64,000 nucleotides of DNA from assembly GCF_000970855.1 (NCBI RefSeq), contig NZ_KQ034046.1, positions 613,418-677,417 on the forward strand, read 5' to 3'. The notes under the pieces were generated by a model, which did no database searches, was not told the DNA's origin, and saw only the letters and a program-made list of their open reading frames with translations. Source of the stretch: Lactobacillus helsingborgensis (GTDB taxonomy: Bacteria; Bacillota; Bacilli; Lactobacillales; Lactobacillaceae). Made by a program: the position numbers and the translations under genes. This document shows, piece by piece, positions 46,621-55,786 of this stretch. The number at the start of each line of letters is the position of its first letter. Position 1 is the first letter of the stretch.

Positions 46621-47226
46621 ATGGCCAAAAAATTTATTACCATGTTTGCACTAGCAAGTTTGGCAATGTCTATGACAGTGCCAGTTGGAAGTATTCAACC
46701 AAAAACTGTGCAAGCTGCGCAAATAACCAAAAGCAAATATGGGTTTGATAAACAATTTAAATTTCCTAAAATTTGGCGAGGAAAATGGTATAGCAACAAC
46801 AATTTCACTCCCAATCCCATGAATATTCATACATCTGCAATCAATCTACCGTTAACCAATGAATATATTAAAGTAATTAAAGTCGGGATGGTCAAGGGTA
46901 CAAAGAAATATCCTTGGGAAATGTCTTCGGCCTGGCAAGAGAAAAATCAGAACGTTTTAGCAAAATATTTACGAGCATCGAGTAAAAAATTGCGTGGGAG
47001 TAAATGGATTGTACTAAGTCCAGTACAGGAAAAAACAACTAAAAATGGGAATGCTTTCACAGTTAAGACTGAAAAAATAGCCGGTAAAAAGTATAAAGTG
47101 TTATTTCAAAGTAATCCAGAAGACGGGTTAGTAACCAATCAATTTTTTAAAACAAAATCTTTAACTGATAAATATAGTGCTTATGAATTTAAAAATATGA
47201 AATATAGTAAAGTTAACCCACGTTAA
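46621..47226 (+). CDS. Small secreted protein, tandem paralogue 2
   Basis: The 201-residue protein has a signal peptide (about 1-37, ending TVQAA). The domain starts KYGFDKQFKFPKIWRGKWYSN and aligns with the preceding gene: GMVKGTKKYPWEM, KYKVLFQSNPEDG and NQFFKTKSLTDKY. ATG 46621 is chosen for the GGAGAG seven bases upstream; the in-frame ATG at 46588 gives a less typical leader. The tandem arrangement with separate terminators shows duplication and independent transcription. Confidence 0.75.
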   Translation: MAKKFITMFALASLAMSMTVPVGSIQPKTVQAAQITKSKYGFDKQFKFPKIWRGKWYSNNNFTPNPMNIHTSAINLPLTNEYIKVIKVGMVKGTKKYPWEMSSAWQEKNQNVLAKYLRASSKKLRGSKWIVLSPVQEKTTKNGNAFTVKTEKIAGKKYKVLFQSNPEDGLVTNQFFKTKSLTDKYSAYEFKNMKYSKVNPR

Positions 47227-47231
47227 TTATC

Positions 47232-47268
47232 AAGCTGCAATCTTAAATATTATGATTGCAGCTTTTAA
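47232..47268 (+). terminator. Rho-independent terminator after tandem paralogue 2
   Basis: An 11-bp perfect stem (47232-47242 with 47254-47264) and a short T run. Confidence 0.85.
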
Positions 47269-47287
47269 TTTTTAAAAAGGAGAAAAA

Positions 47288-47866
47288 GTGAAACTATTAG
47301 TAACAGGAGATAGCATTATTGCGCGTAACGAAGGCTTATCAAAGCCACGCATCAATGTTGAACTGTAGCAAAAAGTACTGGAATTAAAATTAATCAATAC
47401 TGCTGTGCCTGGTATCAATTCTGGAGCCCTTTATTCATTATTACCCCAGTTAGTACTTAAGATTGACCGTTGTGACAAGTTGCTTTTGCTTCTAGGTACT
47501 AACGATATTGCACAGCATAAACAAGCTCCCCGAAGCCAATTTAAAATTAATATGGGTTTGATCATTTCTAGTGTGATTTGTTCATATTATCCGCAAAATA
47601 TAATTTTGGTTTCACCACCGGCTGTAGGTAAAAATAAGCAAAAAAAGAGAACTAACCAAGAAATCGCATTTTATACTTCTGACTTAATAAAATTGGTAAC
47701 TACATATAAATTGCAATTTATCAGTCTTTTTCAGGCCATGATTGCTTAAGGCAATTTAACAACTCTTTGTAAAGGGCAATTAGATGACGGCTCACATTTT
47801 GGTGCAAAGGGATACCTACTGTTAGCCAACCTGATTGTAGAAAGGTTGGCAATTAACAGTCGGTAA
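47288..47866 (+). pseudogene. SGNH/GDSL-type hydrolase with two in-frame stop codons
   Basis: A single reading frame from GTG 47288 (AAAGGAG upstream) to TAA 47864-47866 would encode 192 codons but is interrupted by TAG 47366-47368 and TAA 47747-47749. All family blocks remain in frame: VTGDSI at the start (nucleophile Ser), the GTND block in LLLLGTNDIAQH, and the Asp/His block in LDDGSHFGAKGYLLLANLI. No frameshift is seen. This points to recent inactivation by point mutation. SGNH hydrolases include lipases and acyl esterases; the substrate here is unknown. Confidence 0.8.
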
Positions 47867-47880
47867 AACTAGAGCAGCTG

Positions 47881-47908
47881 TTGACATATTTTCTCTTTTT
47901 GCTATGAT
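47881..47908 (+). promoter_or_regulatory. Promoter of the half-size ABC transporter gene
   Basis: TTGACA (47881-47886), a 16-base spacer and TATGAT (47903-47908) preceded by TGC. It is close to consensus at both hexamers. Confidence 0.85.
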
Positions 47909-47956
47909 AAAAATTAAAATTTAATTAAATGTATATTGTTGTTAAGGAGGGCCAAA

Positions 47957-49525
47957 ATGTCTCAATATCTGAAAAAACATGCACTTGCAGTTATAGCAGC
48001 TTGTCTACTATTATTAGTAAATTCAGTATTGCAAGTTTTGGCTGCTACTAAAATGGCTGTCTTGGCAAATTACTTAATTGCCGGAAAAATTAGTCCCTTT
48101 GTTGACATGCTTATATTTATTTTCTTACTTTGGTTTCTGACCTTTATCATTTCTTTTCTCGAAAAATATATTCAAGAAACTGTGACACAAGACATTCTCA
48201 GTGATATTCGCAATGATATAGTCACTAGTCTAATTGAACTTCCGCAAAATAAATTTAAACAAAATCCGGTTGACTATTATGAATCATATCTGCAAAATGA
48301 CGTCAATCTAATCCATAAAGAAGGACTGGATACTTTTTTTCTCATCGTCCGTTTTAGCGGTAATGCTATTTTTGCTTTAGTAGCACTATATCTTTATAGT
48401 TACATTTTATTTATTGTAGCAATCATGCTCGTGATTTTAATCGTCTTAGTGCCACGTTTATGTAAAAAATTTTTGACTACTGGTGTAACCGCGATTTCGC
48501 AAGCTAATGAGCAGTTCTTAAAATACACGAGTAGTGGTTTACACGGCTACGATACCCTTTATGCCTTTAATGTTTTACCTGAAATTAAAAAGCTGGTAGC
48601 AGCGGGGTCACAAGCATTAAAGCAGGCAAATGTTCATAACACTGTCAGAAGATCTACTGTTGATATTGTCACCGGAGTAATTAATATCGGCAGTCAACTA
48701 CTGATTTTAGGCGTTACTGGTTGGCTGCATTTTAAAGGCGTACTCACTGCAGGCGCAATTTTAGCAACCGCCGAATTAGGGACTAAAGTTTTTGATTCCG
48801 CTGGCATAATTAACCGCTACTTTGCCCAATTACTCTCTACTTCAAGCATTTTTGCCAAGTTTAATAATTTAAAGCAAGCGCTAAAAACTACTAGTCCTAA
48901 ATTTCTTGCAGCTGCTTTTCCGTTAGAGTTTAAAACGCTTGAATTTAAAAATGTTTCTTTTTCTTATCCGAATGCCAAAGAACAAGTACTGCATGACTTT
49001 TCTTTTGTTTTTGAAAAGGGCGCTTTTTACAAATTAAACGGGATTTCTGGACGGGGAAAATCCACATTACTGAAATTGGCTACAGGGCAACTCATTCCTA
49101 CCAAGGGGGAAATTCTTTTAAATGGTGTCAATATTGCCACTATCCCTCGTAACGTAATAAATTCAATAATTATCTATATGCCGCAGACAGTTACAATGTT
49201 TCCGCGCTCCATTGATTATAATATTTTGCTGGGGCGTAATTATGATAAGGCAAGTCTGAATAAGGTAAAACAAGATTTTGAAATTGATGAAAATTGGCAA
49301 TATGATTCTTTATCAGGTGGGCAAACTCAACGTGTTGCTTTAGCTAGGCTGATAGATACAAAAGGCAAGTTAATTTTACTTGATGAAAGTTTTTCCAGTA
49401 TTGATCTGAAAACGGCACAAGATTTATTGCAAAAATTACTTAAGCGAATAGAAACTGTAATAGTAGTTTCTCATCGTGATGAAGAAGTAGCCAATTTTCC
49501 TTTTAAAGATTTGTCATTGAATTAA
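47957..49525 (+). CDS. ABC transporter with fused membrane and ATPase domains
   Basis: The 522-residue half-transporter has an N-terminal exporter-type membrane domain (about 1-300, six hydrophobic segments) and a C-terminal ATPase. The ATPase has Walker A GISGRGKST near residue 360, signature LSGGQTQRVALARL and Walker B LILLDESFSSID. ATG 47957 has AAGGAGG six bases upstream. A dimer is expected to export a peptide, lipid or drug; nothing adjacent identifies the substrate. It is monocistronic with a strong promoter and a terminator. Confidence 0.88.
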   Translation: MSQYLKKHALAVIAACLLLLVNSVLQVLAATKMAVLANYLIAGKISPFVDMLIFIFLLWFLTFIISFLEKYIQETVTQDILSDIRNDIVTSLIELPQNKFKQNPVDYYESYLQNDVNLIHKEGLDTFFLIVRFSGNAIFALVALYLYSYILFIVAIMLVILIVLVPRLCKKFLTTGVTAISQANEQFLKYTSSGLHGYDTLYAFNVLPEIKKLVAAGSQALKQANVHNTVRRSTVDIVTGVINIGSQLLILGVTGWLHFKGVLTAGAILATAELGTKVFDSAGIINRYFAQLLSTSSIFAKFNNLKQALKTTSPKFLAAAFPLEFKTLEFKNVSFSYPNAKEQVLHDFSFVFEKGAFYKLNGISGRGKSTLLKLATGQLIPTKGEILLNGVNIATIPRNVINSIIIYMPQTVTMFPRSIDYNILLGRNYDKASLNKVKQDFEIDENWQYDSLSGGQTQRVALARLIDTKGKLILLDESFSSIDLKTAQDLLQKLLKRIETVIVVSHRDEEVANFPFKDLSLN

Positions 49526-49572
49526 AAAACGTTAGGAGCTAGATGAAATTTCATCTGGCTGCTAACGTTTTT
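49525..49572. terminator. Bidirectional terminator between the ABC exporter and a minus-strand gene
   Basis: A long hairpin: the outer stem is 49525-49535 with 49562-49572, with an inner stem AGCTAGATGA/TCATCTGGCT, and A/T runs at both ends. It overlaps the stop codon of the convergent gene. Confidence 0.9.
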
Positions 49573-50092
49573 AGTTGAAATTAACATTATACTTTCTGCC
49601 GATTGGAGGAAAAGTAGGTAATCTTAAAGGTGTCGTATGCCATTGAGTGAAAAGTGTGGCACATAATAGAATAAAGGGCACATCTTCTGGACGCTCAATA
49701 TCACAAATTAGCACAACACCTTCATTGCGAATGACGGTTTCAACAGTGGCAACTTTTTTGATGCCAAACAAAAACTTATAACTTCCTTTTTTGATACTAC
49801 CCGAAACAATATAGTTTAATCTGGTGATATAGAAAAGGTTGGCTATTTTATTATTAAGTCTTTTGACTTTAACTAATGAGTGGTTTACAACATCAATTGT
49901 ATATGACGAAATGATGCCACCGCCATCTGTATATAGACGACCTATTTCTTCATTGTTAATTTTTTTCAAATAAAGGGTATGATTAGGATTATCTAAATTG
50001 CCTTGAATGATATATTGAATTTTTCCATTGTCATTTGCGACAGGAATTTGACCATATTCCTGCTTTTGAGTTAATTCCAATAAGTAGCGCAT
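49571..50092 (-). CDS. Hypothetical protein, possibly LURP-one/tubby-like
   Basis: The 173-residue protein has no signal peptide or clear membrane helix. It consists of alternating short hydrophobic strands (YLKKINNEEIGRLY, SYTIDVVNHSLVKVKR, LNYIVSGSIKKGSYKF) and a C-terminal helix (ERPEDVPFILLCATLFTQW). This strand-rich layout recalls LURP-one-related folds, seen by eye only. It lies ten bases downstream of the HAD gene and is probably co-transcribed with it. Function unknown. Confidence 0.6.
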   Translation of the reverse strand: MRYLLELTQKQEYGQIPVANDNGKIQYIIQGNLDNPNHTLYLKKINNEEIGRLYTDGGGIISSYTIDVVNHSLVKVKRLNNKIANLFYITRLNYIVSGSIKKGSYKFLFGIKKVATVETVIRNEGVVLICDIERPEDVPFILLCATLFTQWHTTPLRLPTFPPIGRKYNVNFN

Positions 50093-50102
50093 TTAAGCAC
50101 CT

Positions 50103-50978
50103 CTATTCTTCAGCGTTATTTTTGATAAATTTCTTTAAAATATAAGCAACTCCATTATCATCATTAGATTTTGTTTTGACTTGGGCTAATTTTTTGATAG
50201 CGGGTACCGCATTTGCCATTGCAACACCGACTCCGGCATCTCTAATCATACTAGCATCATTGAGGTTATCGCCAATTGCAGCTACTTCTTCTTTTTTAAA
50301 ACCTTTTTTCCTGGCATAATCTAAAAGTGCAGGTCCTTTTTGCGCTTTAATATCATTGATCTCAATGTTAGCCGCCGCGCTCGAAGTTACCGCAACTCCC
50401 CCTAATGACATAATTTCCTTTTTGGCACTGGAAAAAGCGGCAGGTCCGTGAGCATCAAACGAGATGATTTTCATAATCTCCGTTTTGGGATCAGCGAGTA
50501 GCTGGTCAAAATCATCCACCAAAGTCATACTTAACATGGCGTTGCTGCCAGCTGCTGTTGCTACCGCCTTTTTGAAAGTCACTCCCGGATTAAGCGACAT
50601 TAAAGAACGCGCTAAATTAACTACACGTTTACTAATATCATTTGAATATATTTTATCAGCTGTAACCAATTCAAAATACAGCTGATTTTTAAGTAAAATA
50701 TGTGCAACTAATTTTGCTTTTTCATTTGGTAATTGATGCTTAACTTGTAATTGCTCATTTGCATCATAGACCAAAGCACCATTAATATTAATGAAACCAG
50801 TTTTGAGGCCGTATTCACGCATATTTTTGCGTGACTGTTGCGGTGAGCGGCCTGTTGCCACTAAGAATTCGATTCCATTTTTTTGGGCCAATTTAATTGC
50901 AGCAGCATTTTCTTCTGAAATAGTCATGTTGCTGTTAAAAAGGGTACCGTCTAAATCGCAAGCTACTAATTTAATCAC
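50103..50978 (-). CDS. HAD-superfamily phosphatase, Cof subfamily IIB
   Basis: The 291-residue protein has motif I ACDLDGTLF (nucleophile Asp), motif II ATGRS, a large cap domain (about 80-190) and motif IV GDNLNDASMI. Cof-type HAD enzymes dephosphorylate sugar phosphates and flavin or pyridoxal cofactors. GTG start with GGAGGAG ten bases upstream. The substrate is not predictable. The gene is first in a two-gene minus-strand unit. Confidence 0.93.
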   Translation of the reverse strand: MIKLVACDLDGTLFNSNMTISEENAAAIKLAQKNGIEFLVATGRSPQQSRKNMREYGLKTGFININGALVYDANEQLQVKHQLPNEKAKLVAHILLKNQLYFELVTADKIYSNDISKRVVNLARSLMSLNPGVTFKKAVATAAGSNAMLSMTLVDDFDQLLADPKTEIMKIISFDAHGPAAFSSAKKEIMSLGGVAVTSSAAANIEINDIKAQKGPALLDYARKKGFKKEEVAAIGDNLNDASMIRDAGVGVAMANAVPAIKKLAQVKTKSNDDNGVAYILKKFIKNNAEE

Positions 50979-51150
50979 AGCTTACTTACTCCTCCTATAT
51001 AGGTCATTTTCTTATCTACCATATTATCATATATGAAGAAGTTATTACTTTTATATTTTGAGATAATAAAAAGAATTAAAAAGTAGCAAAATCTCCCACA
51101 TTGATAATTAATTTCATGATACCATAAAAGTTAGTGAAAGAGAGGATGTT

Positions 51151-51852
51151 GTGGTAATGAAAAAGTTTATTGGTAATGACTGGGATGAAATTCTGGCTCC
51201 TGTTTTTGCAAGTGATCAATATCAGCAGCTGCATGAATTTTTAAAAAAAGAATATGCGACTAAAAGAATTTTCCCTGACATGTACCATATTTTTACTGCT
51301 TTTAAGTTAACTTCGTTTGCAGATACCAAAGTTGTTATATTAGGACAGGATCCTTACCATAACCCTGGGCAGGCTACAGGTATGAGTTTTTCGGTTATGC
51401 CGGGTGTCAAGTTGCCGCCATCTTTGCAAAATATTTATAAGGAACTGTATGATGACGTCGGCTGCCGACCGGTTAATCACGGTTATTTAAAAAAATGGGC
51501 TGATCAGGGTGTCTTACTTTTAAATGCGGTTCTCACAGTTCCTTACGGACATGCTAATGGTCATCAAGGAAAAGGCTGGGAAGAAGTAACGGATGCCGCA
51601 ATTAAGGCTTTAAGTGATCGGGGTAAAGTAGTTTTCATACTTTGGGGACGTTACGCCCAAAATAAAATCGTTTTAATTGACCAAGACAAAAATTTTGTGA
51701 TTAAATCAGCTCATCCAAGTCCTTATTCAGCTGATAGAGGATTTTTTGGCTCAAGACCTTTTTCCCGTTGTAATGCGGCTTTGAAAGAATTTGGTGAAGT
51801 TCCAATTGATTGGCAGTTACCAGCCAAAGTTACGCAGACAGATTTAGCATAG
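51151..51852 (+). CDS. ung: Uracil-DNA glycosylase
   Basis: Ung removes uracil from DNA. The 233-residue family 1 enzyme has the catalytic-water loop [11 protein letters not shown] (about 67-77), LLLNAVLTV and the DNA-intercalating [18 protein letters not shown] loop. GTG 51151 follows AGAGG by five bases; ATG 51157 two codons later is also possible. pta follows 16 bases downstream, the usual lactobacillus order ung-pta-tsaE. Confidence 0.97.
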   Translation: MVMKKFIGNDWDEILAPVFASDQYQQLHEFLKKEYATKRIFPDMYHIFTAFKLTSFADTKVVILGQDPYHNPGQATGMSFSVMPGVKLPPSLQNIYKELYDDVGCRPVNHGYLKKWADQGVLLLNAVLTVPYGHANGHQGKGWEEVTDAAIKALSDRGKVVFILWGRYAQNKIVLIDQDKNFVIKSAHPSPYSADRGFFGSRPFSRCNAALKEFGEVPIDWQLPAKVTQTDLA

Positions 51853-51868
51853 AAAAGAACTAGATTAT

Positions 51869-52867
51869 ATGAGTGTTTTTGATTTATTAAAAAATAAAGT
51901 CCAAAATTCTAATAAAACTTATCAAATTGTTTTCCCTGAAGGAAATGATTTGCGTGTTTTAAAGGCAGCCAGTAAATTGTCGCTGGCTGATATCGTTAAA
52001 CCAATTTTATTAGGTGAGCCTGAAGAAATTAAGGCTTTAATCACAAAAGAAAATCTTGAATTTTCGCAGTTAGAAATCATTGATCCACTTCACTACGAAA
52101 AGCAAAAAAATATGGTGCAGAAATTCATTGACGCACGCAGAAAAGACATTGCAAAAAGTGAAGCAGAAAAGGCACTGGAAGACCATAATTATTTTGGGAC
52201 GATGCTGGTCAAAATAGGTCAAGCTGACGGCATGGTTTCTGGTGCTACTCATTCAACTGCTGCCACTGTCCGCCCAGCCTTGCAGTTGATTCATACTGCA
52301 GCTGGTATGAACAGGGTATCTGGCAGTTTTATCATGGAACGTGCAAAAGAAAAATATATTTTTGCTGATTGTGCAATTAATATTGATCCTGATAGTGAAA
52401 CATTAGCGGAAATTGCTTACCAGTCTGTTCAAACAGCACGAATGATTGATATTGACCCTAAAGTAGCATTTTTAAGTTTTTCAACTAACGGTTCTGCTAA
52501 AGGTGAAATGGTCACCAAAGTCAGAGAAGCTGCAACAATTTTTCATCAGCAACATCCAGAAATTGTTTCTGATGGTGAACTGCAATTCGATGCCGCGTTT
52601 GTCCCAGATGTAGCAGCCAGCAAAGCTCCTGCATCTGCATTAAAGGGTCAAGCTAATATTTTTATATTTCCTGAATTGCAATCTGGCAATATTTCTTATA
52701 AGATTACCCAACGCTTGGCAAACTTTACTGCCATTGGCCCCATCTTGCAGGGGCTGCAAAAACCAGTGAATGATCTTTCTCGCGGAGCAAATACTCAAGA
52801 TATATATCATATTGCAATTTTGACTGCTGCACAGGCATTACTAAGGGATGAACAAAATGAAGGTTAA
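51869..52867 (+). CDS. pta: Phosphate acetyltransferase
   Basis: Pta interconverts acetyl-CoA and acetyl phosphate. The 332-residue protein has the family motifs QIVFPEGNDLRVLKAA, GMVSGATHSTAATVRPALQLI, FLSFSTNGSAKG and the C-terminal NDLSRG. The ribosome binding site is weak (AAAAGAA). The 3' end overlaps the start of tsaE. Confidence 0.97.
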   Translation: MSVFDLLKNKVQNSNKTYQIVFPEGNDLRVLKAASKLSLADIVKPILLGEPEEIKALITKENLEFSQLEIIDPLHYEKQKNMVQKFIDARRKDIAKSEAEKALEDHNYFGTMLVKIGQADGMVSGATHSTAATVRPALQLIHTAAGMNRVSGSFIMERAKEKYIFADCAINIDPDSETLAEIAYQSVQTARMIDIDPKVAFLSFSTNGSAKGEMVTKVREAATIFHQQHPEIVSDGELQFDAAFVPDVAASKAPASALKGQANIFIFPELQSGNISYKITQRLANFTAIGPILQGLQKPVNDLSRGANTQDIYHIAILTAAQALLRDEQNEG

Positions 52868-53339
52868 TGTTAATTCCGCACGTGAAATGCAGAATATTGG
52901 TGCTGCAATTGCTGATACAGCACAGGTGCATGACTTGTTGCTGCTAAACGGTGATCTGGGAGCGGGAAAAACCACTCTAACTCAAGGTATTGGTTCCGCT
53001 TTAGGAATTAAGCGGCCTGTTAAAAGTCCCACTTTTACGATAGTCAGAGAATATCCTGAGGCCAGATTGCCTTTATTTCATATGGATTTTTATAGACTTG
53101 AAAATGATGATTTATCTTCAATTGATTTAAATGGCTATTTAACAGAGCCGGGTTTAGTGGTAATCGAATGGCCAGAAGTAGTTCAGGCACAATTACCCCA
53201 GGAATTCTTACAAATTACTATTAAACGTGTTGACGATAGCTGGGATTCTACTAAACGGATAATTGAATTTGAGCCGCAAGGACAGAGAAATAAAGCTTGG
53301 GCTGAACAAATTTTAACTTTAATTGAAAAGAAAAAGTAG
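52857..53339 (+). CDS. tsaE: tRNA threonylcarbamoyladenosine synthesis ATPase TsaE
   Basis: TsaE is the ATPase that works with TsaB and TsaD in forming t6A in ANN-decoding tRNAs. The 160-residue protein has Walker A GDLGAGKTT (about 34-42), SPTFTIVREY, FHMDFYRLE and IEWPE. ATG 52857 is nine bases after AAGGG; ATG 52848 directly abuts it and is less likely. The gene overlaps pta by 11 bases. Confidence 0.96.
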   Translation: MKVNVNSAREMQNIGAAIADTAQVHDLLLLNGDLGAGKTTLTQGIGSALGIKRPVKSPTFTIVREYPEARLPLFHMDFYRLENDDLSSIDLNGYLTEPGLVVIEWPEVVQAQLPQEFLQITIKRVDDSWDSTKRIIEFEPQGQRNKAWAEQILTLIEKKK

Positions 53340-53359
53340 AGCTTTATGCTCTACTTTTT
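53331..53359. terminator. Bidirectional terminator after tsaE
   Basis: A 12-bp stem (53331-53342 with 53348-53359), loop TTTAT. The tsaE stop codon is in the stem. Confidence 0.92.
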
Positions 53360-53364
53360 TTAGA

Positions 53365-53898
53365 TTAAATTTGGTAAACCAGGTTTTTAAGTGTTTCATC
53401 GCCAAATTGTTTATTTTGTGCTATTAAAATACCCGCACAGGCCTCACTATCACTTAAAGCATTGTGGTGGTGCCATAATTCAACGTTTAATGCTTTTGCA
53501 ACGGTATCGAGTTTATGATTAGGTAGATTTGGTTCAAGTAACTTACTCGATTGTAGAGTATCAAGTACAAAGTAATGTGGTTCTGCAATATCATAACGGG
53601 CTAAACTTTGATGCATGACGTTGGTGTCAAAGCGGGCGTTATGAGCTGTCACTAACATTCCGGGTTGAAACAAAGCTTTAATTCTGGGCCAAACTTCTGA
53701 CATTGTCGGTGCATCTTGTACGTCTTCGGCAGTAATATCATGAATTTGAATATTCCTTGCGTCAAAAGGCATCTGCGGATTGATTACAGTGTAGAAACGG
53801 TCAACAATGACATTATTTCGTACCATTACTAACGCCAAAGAACAAGCGCTTTCTGGATGACGATTGGCAGTTTCAAAATCCATCGCTATAAAATTCAT
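53365..53898 (-). CDS. DnaQ-like 3'-5' exonuclease (DNA polymerase III epsilon family)
   Basis: The 177-residue protein has DEDDh exonuclease motifs: DFETA (motif I), HNARFD (motif II) and HNALSDSEAC (motif III His and Asp). ATG 53898 follows AAAGGAGAAAAA; the in-frame extension upstream is divergent intergenic sequence. As a stand-alone domain it may proofread or trim DNA or RNA. It is divergent from murB. Confidence 0.9.
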   Translation of the reverse strand: MNFIAMDFETANRHPESACSLALVMVRNNVIVDRFYTVINPQMPFDARNIQIHDITAEDVQDAPTMSEVWPRIKALFQPGMLVTAHNARFDTNVMHQSLARYDIAEPHYFVLDTLQSSKLLEPNLPNHKLDTVAKALNVELWHHHNALSDSEACAGILIAQNKQFGDETLKNLVYQI

Positions 53899-53996
53899 TT
53901 TTTCTCCTTTAAAACTTAATTTTAGTATAACATATGATGAAGCTGGTTTCGTAATGCGGTAAAATAGTAAAAGATTATATAAAGGGGATTTTTGTT

Positions 53997-54896
53997 TTGA
54001 AATTAACAGATTTAGCAAAAGAAGGTATTGAAATAAGAAGGCAAGTTCCACTAAGTAAGTACACCTTCACCAAAACAGGTGGACCAGCGGAATTTTTGGC
54101 TTTTCCCCAAAACGAAACTGAACTTAAAAAGTTGGTTGTGACTACCTATAATAATAAAATTCCCTTAACGATAATAGGTAATGCTTCTAACTTAATAATC
54201 CGGGATGGTGGCATTTCTGGCTTGGTAATAATTTTAACAAACATGAATCAAATTAAGGTTCAAAAAACCAAAGTTATTGCTCAAGCGGGTGCCACAATTG
54301 TTGATACTGCATTTACTGCAGCTGGAAGCTGTCTTAGTGGTTTGGAATTTGCGGCGGGTATACCAGGAAGCGTTGGCGGAGCTGTATTTATGAATGCTGG
54401 TGCTTATGGGGGTGAAACATGTAACACAATTGAGAATGTCAAAGTCTTGACGCGTTCAGGGGAAATTAAAAACTATAGTAGAAAAGACATGAAATTCTCT
54501 TATCGTCATTCGTTAGTCCAGGAAACTGGCGATATTGTTCTTGAAGCTACTTTTGCCTTAAAAAATGATGTTAAAAGTCGCATTTTAGCAGACATGAATT
54601 ACCTCAATGCCTTGCGTAAGTACAAACAGCCTTTGGAATATCCTTCATGCGGTAGTGTTTTTAAACGACCAGCAGGTCACTATGTGGGGCCAATGATTAT
54701 TCAGGCTGGCTTGCAAGGCAAACAAATTGGGGGTGCCCAGGATTCAACTAAACACGCCGGCTTTATTGTTAATAAAGGCAATGCAACTGCGACTGATTAT
54801 CTTGACTTAATTCATTTAATTCAAAAAAGAATCAAGTCACAATTTGGTCTTGATTTGCACACAGAGGTTAGAATTATTGGTAAGCCGAAAGATTGA
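53997..54896 (+). CDS. murB: UDP-N-acetylenolpyruvoylglucosamine reductase
   Basis: MurB reduces enolpyruvyl-UDP-GlcNAc to UDP-MurNAc in peptidoglycan synthesis. The 299-residue FAD enzyme shows KTGGPAEFLAFP, GNASNLIIRDGG, the GIPGSVGGAVFMNAGAYG loop and the CGSVFKRP serine region of type II MurB. TTG start with AAGGGGA about nine bases upstream. cdaA follows 44 bases later. Confidence 0.97.
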   Translation: MKLTDLAKEGIEIRRQVPLSKYTFTKTGGPAEFLAFPQNETELKKLVVTTYNNKIPLTIIGNASNLIIRDGGISGLVIILTNMNQIKVQKTKVIAQAGATIVDTAFTAAGSCLSGLEFAAGIPGSVGGAVFMNAGAYGGETCNTIENVKVLTRSGEIKNYSRKDMKFSYRHSLVQETGDIVLEATFALKNDVKSRILADMNYLNALRKYKQPLEYPSCGSVFKRPAGHYVGPMIIQAGLQGKQIGGAQDSTKHAGFIVNKGNATATDYLDLIHLIQKRIKSQFGLDLHTEVRIIGKPKD

Positions 54897-54940
54897 ATTG
54901 ATACTGAAATTTTGTTTATTTAATAGGGAAAGGAGTATTT

Positions 54941-55786
54941 ATGCAGACTAGCGGTATACACATTTTTACTTGGGCAAACTTATCAACAATTCTTGATGTG
55001 CTGATAATCTGGTTTGTAGTCTATCACTTGGTTATCTTAATTAGAGGAACCAAAGCAGTTCAACTAGCTAAGGGCATTGTTTTAATTTTTATTGTGAGAA
55101 TTATTGCTGGAATACTGCAATTGCATACAACCACTTGGCTGATTGACCAAATTGTTTCTTGGTCTGTGGTTGGCATTATAGTGATTTTTCAGCCGGAAAT
55201 TAGACGCGGGCTTGAACATTTAGGTCGTCTGCCTATTTTTGGTGGTCGTGAAGAGAGTGCTCGTGATGAATCAATCAAATTTATTAATGAACTGGACAAA
55301 GCTATTCAGTACATGTCAAAGAGACGAATTGGTGCGCTAATCACTGTGCAACAGGAAACGGGTTTGGAAGATTACATTGAAACTGGAATTAAACTTAATG
55401 CTGATGTCACAGGAGAATTGCTTATCAACATTTTTATTCCTAATACTCCGTTACATGACGGTGCTGTAATTATTAACAAGGATCACAAAATTGCGGTAGC
55501 TGCAGCTTACTTGCCTTTGTCTGATAACAGCATGATTCCTAAACGGTTAGGAACACGTCATAGAGCTGCAGTTGGAATTTCAGAAGTAACTGATGCGATC
55601 ACGATTGTAGTTTCAGAAGAAACGGGTGGTGTGACAATAACTCGTAATGGGCGCTTTTTAGTGGACATGACACGTGATGAATATCTGAAATATCTTAAAG
55701 CAGAATTGGTACCTAAGAAAAATAGCAATGATAAATGGTATCAAAAAATCCTGCGGAAACTGTGGAAATGGGGTGCTGACCGATGA
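54941..55786 (+). CDS. cdaA: Diadenylate cyclase CdaA
   Basis: CdaA makes the essential second messenger c-di-AMP. The 281-residue protein has three N-terminal hydrophobic segments (about 18-85) and a DisA_N cyclase domain with the LHDGAVII and GTRHRAAVG catalytic motifs (about 165-210). AAAGGAG precedes the ATG. It overlaps cdaR and is followed by glmM, the conserved cdaA-cdaR-glmM cluster, whose products interact in other Firmicutes. Confidence 0.98.
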   Translation: MQTSGIHIFTWANLSTILDVLIIWFVVYHLVILIRGTKAVQLAKGIVLIFIVRIIAGILQLHTTTWLIDQIVSWSVVGIIVIFQPEIRRGLEHLGRLPIFGGREESARDESIKFINELDKAIQYMSKRRIGALITVQQETGLEDYIETGIKLNADVTGELLINIFIPNTPLHDGAVIINKDHKIAVAAAYLPLSDNSMIPKRLGTRHRAAVGISEVTDAITIVVSEETGGVTITRNGRFLVDMTRDEYLKYLKAELVPKKNSNDKWYQKILRKLWKWGADR

